Made by a program: the position numbers and the translations under genes
The notes under the pieces: generated by a model
Database searches by the model: none
Seen by the model: only the letters and a program-made list of their open reading frames with translations
What the model was told of the DNA's origin: nothing
In this document: positions 43,751-51,475 of the stretch, one piece after another
Layout: every line of letters starts with the position of its first letter
Position numbering within the stretch: position 1 is the stretch's first letter
Assembly: GCA_023269675.1 (NCBI GenBank)
Contig: JAHFSX010000013.1
Location: forward strand, 1 to 64,000
Origin: Verrucomicrobiota bacterium
Lineage (GTDB): Bacteria > Verrucomicrobiota > Kiritimatiellia > RFP12 > UBA1067
DNA: 64,000 bases
Direction: 5' to 3'

Positions 43751-46006
43751 CTACAGCACCGTGAAGCGCGTGCCGCGGTCGTAGCGGAGCGCGCCGGGTC
43801 CTTCAAACACCGTTGGGCTGGTCAATGCCGAATATTTGGCCGGCGGCATCAGCACGCCCTCCTGCCAAAACTCTTTGATCAAAATGCTGCCGACATAGTC
43901 CAGCGCCAGCGGCGTCATCGAATCGGCCACAAACACCAACCCGCGGCCCTGCGGCAAGGCCTGCTCCGCCGTCATTTCAAACCGCTTGAGCTTCAGGTTG
44001 TCGATCAGCGCGCCCCAGGTCACGCCCTTGGAGTTAACGCCCTCGAACCGCAGCGTGTGCGCGCCTGCGGCGACGTTCGGCAGAAGCACCTGACGCAGCG
44101 TGTTCGTCAGTTGCGCGACCGTCACGACGGCTTTATCAACACCGTCCAGGCGGACGCGGAAATCGTACCCACCGTTTTCGGTGGTGCTGCTGATGACCGT
44201 GCTGTTCAACTGGAACTGCAGCGCATGCGTGCCGTTCGTCGCCACGCTGATCTGCGTCTCCATGCTGCCGCTGCCCATCAGCACCGCGGTCTGCTTGCCC
44301 TCCGGCGCGATATAGCGTAAATAATAACCGGTGTTGACGTAGTTCGTCGAAACCGGGCTGTTGTTGCGCTGGAAGCCCGCATAGTTCGCGCTGTTCGCAT
44401 ACGAGAAGGTCCAGCCGTTGGTCGTCCCGCCCTTGACGATCATCGTCGCGGAGTCGCCGTCCGGAATCTGCTCGGCCTCGAACCCCGCGCTCGGGATGGC
44501 GTTCGTCACCTCGACCGGCAGCGCCCCGACCACCGCGGACGGCGGGCGGTAGATGGTGAGTTCGCCCAGAATCTGCGCGGTGTTCGTCGTGGACTCCGTA
44601 TCCGTGCACCGGTAGGCATCTAAACGCAAGTAGCGCGCATAAGGCAGGTTGGTAAAGGTGACCGCATGGTGGTACGGCCAAGCTGAACTCCAGCTTGTGA
44701 TGTCAGCAACCTGCGACATGTTGTTCGTCTCAAGTCCCCCGTACACGACCACGCGCCCCGTGCCGTAAGCGCCCGCCTCCTGCGTAAACACGTTCGACCA
44801 GCAGAGCAGGTCCGTGCCCGCCACATACCGCGGCGCGCCCAGATCCGCGGTGACCGAAAAGTCCCCGTAAACGCGCACCGCGTTGCGGGTGTTCGATTCC
44901 CACGTCCCGTCCGTCAGCTTGGGGCATTCGGTTTTGTCCACATGGACCGAGGGCGCCTTGCTGAACACATAGGTGAAAGCGAGCGGGTCGCCCAGCGGCG
45001 AAGCCAGCGGGGCCTCGTAGATCTGGATCTCGCCCAGCAGTTGCCGCACGATATTCGTATTCGATATTTTCTCGCAGGCGAAGGCCAGATAGCGCGCCTC
45101 GACGTTCGGAAGGGTGAAGTCGAAACGTATCGAATTAGGCGTATAATATCCGGGAAAACTGCTCTCGTAGTTTGTCTGAACGCCCGCGCAGGTCCAAGCT
45201 ATGCCGTCGAGACTGTTGCTGAGCGTCACGCGTGTGGTCGCATAACTACCCGCACCAGTTGATCGGAAGGCATACAGGTGGGCGCGCTGCAACGTACGGA
45301 CGCTATTCAGAGTCGTCGTGACCACCACATTGCTCGCGACACATTTGCTCGGATCGGCAGTATCCACAAGCGAAGCAGTGTTCGGGCCATACTGGACGCT
45401 CTGTGTGCCCGCATTCGTCCAAGACCCATCGGACAGCTTTGACAGGGTGCCATCCGGATGCGCCGAATTATACGGCATCGACGTCGTGTACGAAAAAGCC
45501 GACAGACCGGACGCGCCGGCGGAACTGCCGGACACCACGATCTCGGCCAGCGACTGCCCCGCAACGCTGCCTTTGGCGCAGGCCAGACGCAGGTAGCGCG
45601 CGTTCGCATAGAAGGCGCTCCCCGAGAAGAGCCCGTTGCTCACCGCGGACAGCGCACCCAGCGGGATCCACGTCACGTTGTCGTTGCCGCACTCCAGCGC
45701 CACACCCAGCGTCGAGAGCGGCGAGCCGCCCGCCACCGTGAAGGTATAGACATCCACCTTGCTGAGCTGCATGCGCCGGCCCAGGTCCACGGTGACGGCC
45801 ACGTTGTCGCCGTACTTGACGCCGTCCGCGGCGCTGTTCGCCCAGTAGCCGTCGTTCAGCTTCCTGAGAAAAGGATCCGGCGTCGAAGCGTCCGCCGCCA
45901 GGCTCGTCGTGTAGGCGAACGAGAGGATGTTCGTTTCAGCGGCCAGGCTGAGTCCGGCCACAAGGGCCGCGCCTGCCATCATCAGTCTTCTCAGTATTAC
46001 CGTCAT
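43751..46006 (-). CDS. Large secreted protein with three discoidin-like repeats
   Basis: A 751-residue exported protein. The ATG at 46006 follows GGGAGG and starts the signal peptide (LMMAGAALVAGLSLAAETN). Three related domains of 130-170 residues follow, each opening with FAYTTS or FSYTTS, then a LNDGYWANSA- or LSDGSWTNAG-type phrase and KYGDNVAVTVDLG-like strands, and ending in ARYLRLACAKG or ARYLRLDAYRC. This is the F5/8 type C (discoidin) plan for binding sugars or surfaces. The last 230 residues form another beta-sandwich (ALQFQLNSTVIS, YDFRVRLDGVDKAVV). No catalytic motif is visible, so an adhesin or glycan-binding role is likely. It is divergent from the E1 genes. Confidence 0.82.
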   Translation of the reverse strand: MTVILRRLMMAGAALVAGLSLAAETNILSFAYTTSLAADASTPDPFLRKLNDGYWANSAADGVKYGDNVAVTVDLGRRMQLSKVDVYTFTVAGGSPLSTLGVALECGNDNVTWIPLGALSAVSNGLFSGSAFYANARYLRLACAKGSVAGQSLAEIVVSGSSAGASGLSAFSYTTSMPYNSAHPDGTLSKLSDGSWTNAGTQSVQYGPNTASLVDTADPSKCVASNVVVTTTLNSVRTLQRAHLYAFRSTGAGSYATTRVTLSNSLDGIAWTCAGVQTNYESSFPGYYTPNSIRFDFTLPNVEARYLAFACEKISNTNIVRQLLGEIQIYEAPLASPLGDPLAFTYVFSKAPSVHVDKTECPKLTDGTWESNTRNAVRVYGDFSVTADLGAPRYVAGTDLLCWSNVFTQEAGAYGTGRVVVYGGLETNNMSQVADITSWSSAWPYHHAVTFTNLPYARYLRLDAYRCTDTESTTNTAQILGELTIYRPPSAVVGALPVEVTNAIPSAGFEAEQIPDGDSATMIVKGGTTNGWTFSYANSANYAGFQRNNSPVSTNYVNTGYYLRYIAPEGKQTAVLMGSGSMETQISVATNGTHALQFQLNSTVISSTTENGGYDFRVRLDGVDKAVVTVAQLTNTLRQVLLPNVAAGAHTLRFEGVNSKGVTWGALIDNLKLKRFEMTAEQALPQGRGLVFVADSMTPLALDYVGSILIKEFWQEGVLMPPAKYSALTSPTVFEGPGALRYDRGTRFTVL

Positions 46007-46339
46007 AAAGCCTCCCTGCACGCACACAGATCCAAGTTGAATTACCACACAAAACCTTGAGTATAGCAGAACGGACGGCACAGCGTCCATTGTTCGCGCC
46101 TCCGAACTGAAGGCTCAGGTGCGGCGGACTCGGGCGGATGACAGGCTTGGGTCGCCGTCTGTGGTGCAGGCGCGACCTCGCGCCGCACAGAATCCCAGCC
46201 GGTGCGGGGTCGCACCGGCTCTACAGACCTCACCTGCGCCTGGGCCGGTCATAGACGCCAAGCGAACAACGCATGCATGCGCCTCGCCGCTGCCGGACCG
46301 GAATTCGGGCGCATCCCCGTTTCACTGACCGTTCGACTC

Positions 46340-46788
46340 GTTACGGTTGCGGGGCGTCCGAGACGTCCGCCCCTACCGGTGCGGCAGCAGTTGCGCGGGA
46401 CGTCCCGGACCGCGCACGGGCGGGGTGCTGAGGCACCCCTGCCCCGTTCTAGTTACGGTTGTGGGGCGTCCGAGACGTCCGCCCCTACCGGTGCGGCAGC
46501 AGTTGCGCGGGACGTCCCGGACCGCGCACGGGCGGGGTGCTGAGGCACTCCTGCCCCCGTTCTAGTTACGGTTGTGGGGCGTCCGAGACGTCCGCCCCTA
46601 CCGGTGCGGCAGCAGTTGCGCGGGACGTCCCGGACCGCGCACGGGCGGGGTGCTGAGGCACTCCTGCCCCCGTTCTAGTTACGGTTGCGGGGCGTCCGAG
46701 ACGTCCGCCCCTACCGGTGCGGCAGCAGTTGCGCGGGACGTCCCGGACCGCGCACGGGCGGGGTGCTGAGGCACTCCTGCCCCCGTTG
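46340..46788. repeat. Four-unit tandem array of a 113-bp REP-like unit
   Basis: Units begin with GTTACGGTTG at 46340, 46452, 46565 and 46678, so they are 112, 113, 113 and about 111 bp long and nearly identical. Each contains GGGGCGTCCGAGACGTCCGC CCCTACC (a palindrome with a GTAG foot on the minus strand), GGGACGTCCC, and GGGGTGCTGAGGCACCCC or a one-base variant. There are no unique spacers. The array ends about 100 bp before the E1 alpha gene. Confidence 0.9.
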
Positions 46789-46827
46789 AGGTCAATGAAA
46801 CAGAGATGCGCCCGCGGAATTCCCAAT

Positions 46828-46857
46828 TTGCCCTGCTCGCGGCGGTTGTGTTATCCT
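46828..46857 (+). promoter_or_regulatory. Possible promoter of the E1 alpha/beta genes
   Basis: TTGCCC (46828-46833) and TATCCT (46852-46857), 18 bp apart, resemble a housekeeping promoter. They lie between the tandem array and the E1 alpha start at 46890. Confidence 0.4.
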
Positions 46858-46889
46858 ACGGGCTAAAGATTTGGATCAAGGGGGGACGC

Positions 46890-47834
46890 ATGGAGACTCT
46901 GAAGGCTTATTCGCTGATGCTGACGATACGCTTCTTCGAGGAGGCGATCGAACGGCTGTTCCTCGAGGGTCGCGTCATGGGCACGGCCCACACCTGCATC
47001 GGCCAGGAGGCGGTCGCCGTCGGCGTCGCCGCCGCGCTCGACGCCCGGGACGCGATGACCACGACGCACCGCGGACACGGCCACTTCCTGGCGCGCGGGG
47101 CGGACGCCGGGCGCGCCATGGCCGAGCTCTTCGGCCGCGCGACCGGCTACTCGCGCGGGCGGGGCGGCAGCCAGATGATGATGGACCCCTCCATCGGCTT
47201 CTACGGCGCGAACGGCATCACCGGCGGCAGCATCCCCTTCGCCACCGGGCTCGCGCTCGACGCGCAGATGCGGGGCTCCGGCCGCGTCACCGCCTGCTTC
47301 TTCGGCGACGGCGCCTCCAACCAGGGCGTCTTCCACGAGTCGCTCAACATCGCCGCGCTCTGGAAGCTCCCCGTCCTTTTCATCGCCGAGAACAACGGCT
47401 ACGCCATGTCCACCGCCACCGCCCAGGGCCTCGCCAACCCGCACATCGCCGACCGCGCCGCCTCTTACGGCATCCCCGGCATCCGCGTGGACGGCAACGA
47501 CTTCTGCGCGGTCCGCGACGCGGTCGCGTCGCTCGCCGCCGACGCGCGCGACGGCAACGGCCCCGCCCTGCTGGAGTGCACCACCTACCGTCTCTCGGGC
47601 CACTCGCGCGGCGACCCGCGCGTCTACCGCACCCGCGACGAGGAGTCGGCCGCCTGGAGCAAAGACCCGATCCTCCGCTTCGAAGCGCAGCTGAAGGCCG
47701 ACGGCACGCTGGACGATGACGCGATCCTCATGCACCGCGAGAACGCCAGGTCACACATCGACGCGGCGGTGCGCTTCGCCGAGACCTCGCCCCTGCCCCC
47801 CCACACGGGCCTGACCGACGACCTCTTCGCGTAA
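46890..47834 (+). CDS. Thiamine-dependent 2-oxoacid dehydrogenase E1, alpha subunit
   Basis: A 314-residue subunit of pyruvate or acetoin dehydrogenase type. The thiamine diphosphate motif runs from GDG (139-141) to NN (168-169): GDGASNQGVFHESLNIAALW, then FIAENNG. The substrate-channel His is in TTTHRGHGH near residue 60, and the phosphorylation-loop-like region YRLSGHSRGDPRVYR is near 240. The start at 46890 follows AAGGGGGG; a longer frame is rejected. With the beta subunit 70 bp downstream it forms a heterotetrameric E1 that decarboxylates a 2-oxoacid and passes the acyl group to a lipoyl E2. No E2 or E3 gene lies next to it here. Confidence 0.93.
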   Translation: METLKAYSLMLTIRFFEEAIERLFLEGRVMGTAHTCIGQEAVAVGVAAALDARDAMTTTHRGHGHFLARGADAGRAMAELFGRATGYSRGRGGSQMMMDPSIGFYGANGITGGSIPFATGLALDAQMRGSGRVTACFFGDGASNQGVFHESLNIAALWKLPVLFIAENNGYAMSTATAQGLANPHIADRAASYGIPGIRVDGNDFCAVRDAVASLAADARDGNGPALLECTTYRLSGHSRGDPRVYRTRDEESAAWSKDPILRFEAQLKADGTLDDDAILMHRENARSHIDAAVRFAETSPLPPHTGLTDDLFA

Positions 47835-47904
47835 CGCCAAAACGACCGCACAGGGTCGCCCCTACTCCCAACTCCTAAATCCTAAATCCTAAATCCTACT
47901 TTCC

Positions 47905-48879
47905 ATGAGAACCATCACCTTCACCCAAATCATCCGCGAAACGCTCGCCGCCGAGCTGCGGCGCGACCCCTCGGTTTTTCTGATGGGCGAGGACATCGGC
48001 GTCTACGGCGGCGCGTTCGGCGTCACCCGCGGGCTCATCGAGGAGTTCGGCCCGGGCCGCGTCCGCGACACGCCGATCTCCGAGCAGGCGCTCACCGGCA
48101 TCGCCATCGGCGCGGCCGTCGCGGGGCAGCGCCCCGTGATCGAGATCATGTTCATGGACTTCATCACCCTCGCGGTGGACCAGCTCGTCAACATGGCGGC
48201 CAAGGTCCATCCGATCTACGGCCAGGCCTGCCCGCTCGTGATCCGCACGCCGCCCGGCGGCGGACGCGGCTACGGCGCGACGCACTCGCAGTCGCTCGAG
48301 CGGCTCTTCGCCGGCGTGCCCGGCATCAAGATCGCCGCGCCCTCCAACGCGGCCGACGCCTCGGGCCTGCTCCAGACCGCCATCCGCGACAACAACCCCG
48401 TGCTCTTCCTCGAGCACAAGCTGCTCTACCCGCAGCGCTTCGAGGTCGACGACGAGCTGCCGCCGCCGATCCCCTTCGGCCGCGCGAAGGTCGCGCGCGC
48501 GGGCCGCGACCTCACGATCGTGGCCTGGTCCCACATGGCCTGGGTCGCGCAGCACGCGGCCGCCAAGCTGGCCGCCGAGGACATCGAGGCCGAGGTCATC
48601 GATCTGCTCACCCTCAACCCGCTCGACATCGACACCATCGTGTCCTCGGCCAAGCGCACCGGCCGCGTGATGGTCCTCGAGGAGGGGCCCAAGACCGGCG
48701 GCTTCGCCGCGGAGATCGCCGCGCAGGTCGCCGAGCACGCCTACGAATATCTCGAGCAGCCGGTCCGCCGCCTCGCCGGCGCCGACTTCCCCGTGCCCTC
48801 GGCCAAAAACCTCGAAGCCGCCTGCCTGCCCTCGCTCAACGACATCCTCGCCCTCGCCCGCGAGCTGGTTCAAAACTGA
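47905..48879 (+). CDS. Thiamine-dependent 2-oxoacid dehydrogenase E1, beta subunit
   Basis: A 324-residue partner of the preceding E1 alpha. Family phrases are FLMGEDIGVYGGAFGVTRGL near 25-44, DTPISEQALTGIAIGAA near 58-74 with the Glu that contacts the thiamine ring, and IRTPPGGGRGYGATHSQSLE near 113-132. The C-terminal transketolase domain has TIVAWSHMAWVA and VIDLLTLNPLDIDTI. The 70-bp gap to the alpha gene contains CCTAAATCCTAAATCC-type word repeats and a half REP (GGGTCGCCCCTAC). The ribosome site is weak. After its stop comes the repeat-flanked GxxExxY gene. Confidence 0.94.
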   Translation: MRTITFTQIIRETLAAELRRDPSVFLMGEDIGVYGGAFGVTRGLIEEFGPGRVRDTPISEQALTGIAIGAAVAGQRPVIEIMFMDFITLAVDQLVNMAAKVHPIYGQACPLVIRTPPGGGRGYGATHSQSLERLFAGVPGIKIAAPSNAADASGLLQTAIRDNNPVLFLEHKLLYPQRFEVDDELPPPIPFGRAKVARAGRDLTIVAWSHMAWVAQHAAAKLAAEDIEAEVIDLLTLNPLDIDTIVSSAKRTGRVMVLEEGPKTGGFAAEIAAQVAEHAYEYLEQPVRRLAGADFPVPSAKNLEAACLPSLNDILALARELVQN

Positions 48880-49394
48880 GCACGAAGACACGAAGTCACA
48901 AAGAAGAGAGGGAGCTTAATGATGAACGACATGCGTGCGTTGCCAAAAGAACTCGAGGAAATCGGCACGCATGTTGTGGATGCGGCTTTCAAAGTTCACT
49001 CAGCGTTAGGCCCGGGACTATTGGAAAAAGTTTATGAAGCCTGCCTCACGCACGAATTGAAGAAACGAGCTCTCTTGGTTGAGTCTCAAGTTTATCTTCC
49101 CGTCCACTATGACGGGATCACCATCGATTCCGGGTTGCGTTTGGACGTGTTGGTCAACAGGCAAGTCATCATCGAACTCAAAGTTGTTGAAGCGCTCCAT
49201 CCTGTTTTTGGCATTCAACTCAAGACCTATCTGAAACTCACCGGTTTGCGCCTCGGCTATCTCATCAACTTCAACGTTCCCCTCATCAAAAGTGGTATCC
49301 ACCGCATTATCCTCTGACGCTTTCTTCGTGCCTTCGTGTTAAATCCCCCTCAATAACCTCTGATGTTTTCTTCGTATCTTCGTGTCTTTGTGTT
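48879..49394. mobile_element. Inverted-repeat cassette carrying the GxxExxY gene
   Basis: The left arm AGCACGAAGACACGAAGTCA (48879 onward to 48906) matches in reverse the right arms CTTTCTTCGTGCCTTCGTGT T (49320-49340) and a second, tandem right arm (49366-49394). The words are the same as in the gene-free inverted repeats at 3872-4000 and 18411-18485. The enclosed gene is clearly lower in GC than its neighbours: hand counts of two 60-base lines give 43% and 52%, against a visibly higher GC on either side. No transposase is encoded, so movement would need an outside enzyme or the GxxExxY protein itself. The mobile label is an inference. Confidence 0.55.
48919..49317 (+). CDS. GxxExxY family protein, PD-(D/E)xK nuclease-like
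   Basis: A 132-residue protein. The name-giving motif is present as GLLEKVY (Gly33, Glu36, Tyr39). The nuclease-like core reads RLDVLV with Asp76, then IIELKVV with Glu86 and Lys88, and GIQLKTYLK with Gln100, which is the D-ExK-Q pattern of the PD-(D/E)xK fold (PF13366/TIGR04256 families). This suggests DNA or RNA cleavage, but the biological role of the family is not established. ATG at 48919 follows GAGAGGGAG; a second ATG is the next codon. The gene is AT-richer than all others around it and lies inside CACGAAGA-type inverted repeats, which suggests it was acquired as a cassette. Confidence 0.93.
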   Translation: MMNDMRALPKELEEIGTHVVDAAFKVHSALGPGLLEKVYEACLTHELKKRALLVESQVYLPVHYDGITIDSGLRLDVLVNRQVIIELKVVEALHPVFGIQLKTYLKLTGLRLGYLINFNVPLIKSGIHRIIL

Positions 49395-49409
49395 AAATCT
49401 CTACCTCTT

Positions 49410-50276
49410 ATGACCTACTCGCTGATCACGCTCTCCTACAACAAACTCGACTGCACGCGGCGCTGCCTCTCGGCGCTGATCACCGACTCGATCGTCGACG
49501 CGCCCTGGGAGATGATCGTCGTCGACAACGGCTCCACCGACGGCAGCGGCGAATGGTGCGACACGGAGCTGGTCGCGCTCGGCGCGCGCTACGGCGTCCC
49601 CGTCACCGTGCTGCACAACCCCGGCAACATCGGCTGCTCCTACTCCCGCAACCGCGCCATCGCCGTCGCGCGCGGCGAGTACCTGGTCTTCGCCGACAAC
49701 GACATCGCGCCCCGCACGCGGCGCTGGATGCCCGGCCTGCGCAACGCGCTCGTTTCCGAGCCGCAGGCGGGCATGGTCGGCCCCAAGCTGCTCTACCCGT
49801 GGCACCCCTTTCCGATCCAGTGCGCGGGCGTCGGCATCTCGAAGCGCGGCCACGTCTGTTTCCGCGGGCGGGGCGACCCCGTCGAAGACCCGCGCTACGG
49901 CCGCCAGGAGCCCGTGCAGTGCCTGATCAGCGCCTGCCTGATGATCCCTGCCGCCCTCCTCAGGAAGCACGGCGCCTTCGACGAGGCCTTCCACCCGGTG
50001 CAGTTCGAGGATTTCGACCTGGTCTACCGCCTGCGCGAGGCCGGCCACAAGGCGCTCTACGCGCCCGCCGTGGAGATGTACCATTTCGAGAGCGTCACCA
50101 CGCAGGGCACGCCCACCGTGCGCAACGCCGCCGTGGTCGTCCGCAACGGCCTGCTCTTCCAGCAGCGCTGGCGGCACCTGTTCGAACTCGAGAACGGCCC
50201 GGACGAGGCGGCCTGCCGCTGGCGCAAGATCGAGCCCGTGCCCTTCTCCGCGATCGGCGCCCTGCCGCTGTTTTGA
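49410..50276 (+). CDS. Family 2 glycosyltransferase
   Basis: A 288-residue GT-A glycosyltransferase. It starts YSLITLSYNKLDCTRRCLSA, has IVVDNGSTDGSGEW near 36-49 for nucleotide-sugar binding, FADNDIAP near 94-101 for the metal, and FDEAFHPVQFEDFDLVYRLR near 190-209, where ED is the usual ED/ExD catalytic motif. No membrane helix is seen, so it is cytosolic or peripheral. It resembles rhamnosyl- and related surface-glycan transferases. It stands 92 bp after the GxxExxY gene, separated by the duplicated right arm of the cassette, and has no clear operon partner. Confidence 0.9.
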   Translation: MTYSLITLSYNKLDCTRRCLSALITDSIVDAPWEMIVVDNGSTDGSGEWCDTELVALGARYGVPVTVLHNPGNIGCSYSRNRAIAVARGEYLVFADNDIAPRTRRWMPGLRNALVSEPQAGMVGPKLLYPWHPFPIQCAGVGISKRGHVCFRGRGDPVEDPRYGRQEPVQCLISACLMIPAALLRKHGAFDEAFHPVQFEDFDLVYRLREAGHKALYAPAVEMYHFESVTTQGTPTVRNAAVVVRNGLLFQQRWRHLFELENGPDEAACRWRKIEPVPFSAIGALPLF

Positions 50277-50369
50277 GGGCGGGACGACCCGTTCCCGACG
50301 GAAACGGTCTGCCGTCGGGTGCTGCAAAGGGCAAGAACGATTTGGACGATAGCCGTCTAGTAATCGCGG

Positions 50370-50435
50370 GTAGGGCGAGCACTCCGTGCCGCCGTTCCCG
50401 GCCGATCGGCGGCGGCGCAGGAGCGCACGCCCTAC
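50370..50435. repeat. REP element, GTAGGGCGAGC type
   Basis: GTAGGGCGAGCACTCCGTGC starts the left arm, and the right arm ends GCGCACGCCCTAC. It is nearly the same as the copy at 20198-20263. It lies between the convergent glycosyltransferase and beta-propeller genes. Confidence 0.8.
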
Positions 50436-50532
50436 CGAGAACGGTCCGACTATCTCATCCGACGAGATGCCATCATTCAACCTTCCGCTGCGTCTTTTCC
50501 CCGCGTAAGCAAACCCGCCGCGCCCGCGCCGC

Positions 50533-51408
50533 TCACTCCAGCACCAGGACGTTCGTCACCTGCCGCGCGGCCACGTGATCCTCCCATTGCCACACCAGCT
50601 CGTTGCCGGCATTGAACTCCACGAGATGCGGGCCCGTGCCGTGTTTGCCGTGGCCCAGCCAGTTCGCAACCACCACGTCGCCGTTGTCCAACCGCTCGAA
50701 CCCGCTGAAGAAGTCCAGCCGCCACGCCGGATGCGTCCCCTTCTTCGGCTCGCCCCAGAAGCGCACCAGCCGCCCCTCGCGGTCCACCTGCACCACCTTG
50801 ACCCCGTTGCCCGTGCCGGCCAGCGTGGTGCCGTCCGCCAGACGGCACACCGCGTAGCCCTTGTCGCCGTACGCCTCCAGCGCCGCGGACCAGACGGCCT
50901 TCCCCTCCGCATCGAGCTCGACGGCGCGGAAGGGCTTGCCGGCCGCCATGAGAATGTGGCCGTTCTCCAGCACCTGCATCACGCGCAGGTAGGCGGCCTC
51001 CGGACAAAGCAGGCGGCTGCCGCACGCGGAACGCAGGTCCTTCCCGACGCAGTGGATCACGATCCCGGAAGGCGCGCTCTCCGCGAGCCACGTGCGGCCG
51101 TCCGCGAGGCGCGCCACCGCGCTGATCCGCCGATAGCCGTCCACGCGGGCGCACTCCGCCCCGCTCTTCAGGTCATACTCCGCAAAGCCGGTGGCGAGCC
51201 CCACCAGCACCCGCCCCTCGCCGACCCGCTGCAGCGAACGCGAAGCCGCGGAGACCGCCCGCGTCCAGTTGTTCGACGGGTTGAACTGGTCCACGTAGAG
51301 CAGCCGCGCGTCCTTCGCGTTGTCGATGCACACGAAGCGGTGCCGCACCTGCGCCTGACCGCATGCGGCCAGCAGGGCCAACCCCATCATCACCCCCACG
51401 CTTCGCAT
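50533..51408 (-). CDS. Secreted beta-propeller protein
   Basis: A 291-residue exported protein. The ATG at 51408 follows AGAGGGGAAAG and gives the signal peptide SVGVMMGLALLAACGQAQV; the Cys in LLAAC could be lipidated. The mature chain has repeated blade-like segments such as VLVGLATGFAEYDLKSGAE, VLENGHILMAAGKPFRAVEL and LADGTTLAGTGNGVKVVQVD, each ending in a D-x-x-G turn, in the manner of PQQ-like or NHL propellers. EFNAGNELVWQWEDH near the C-terminus is a typical last blade. No catalytic residues are evident. It is 67 bp after the HEAT/haem protein gene and may be the last gene of that operon. Confidence 0.78.
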   Translation of the reverse strand: MRSVGVMMGLALLAACGQAQVRHRFVCIDNAKDARLLYVDQFNPSNNWTRAVSAASRSLQRVGEGRVLVGLATGFAEYDLKSGAECARVDGYRRISAVARLADGRTWLAESAPSGIVIHCVGKDLRSACGSRLLCPEAAYLRVMQVLENGHILMAAGKPFRAVELDAEGKAVWSAALEAYGDKGYAVCRLADGTTLAGTGNGVKVVQVDREGRLVRFWGEPKKGTHPAWRLDFFSGFERLDNGDVVVANWLGHGKHGTGPHLVEFNAGNELVWQWEDHVAARQVTNVLVLE

Positions 51409-51475
51409 ACTTTCCCCTCTTTCACTCAACCCACTCGTCAACTAATGAACTAATGAACTAACGCACTTCCCCAAC

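Larger units (their letters stand above)
46007..46889. other. Long divergent intergenic region
   Basis: About 880 bp. It contains a set of small hairpins at 46090-46240 (for example AGCCGGTGCGGGGTCGCACC GGCT near 46197), the 113-bp tandem array (46340-46788) and a plausible promoter for the E1 operon (46828-46857). Frames across the array all repeat the same peptide and are not genes. Confidence 0.7.

Noticed and set aside
46347-46769. Several identical short frames in the tandem array
   Set aside because: They repeat the same peptide because the DNA unit is repeated. No ribosome site or domain is present.
46340-46788. CRISPR array
   Set aside because: The four units are contiguous and nearly identical over their whole length. 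There are no unique spacers and no cas genes.
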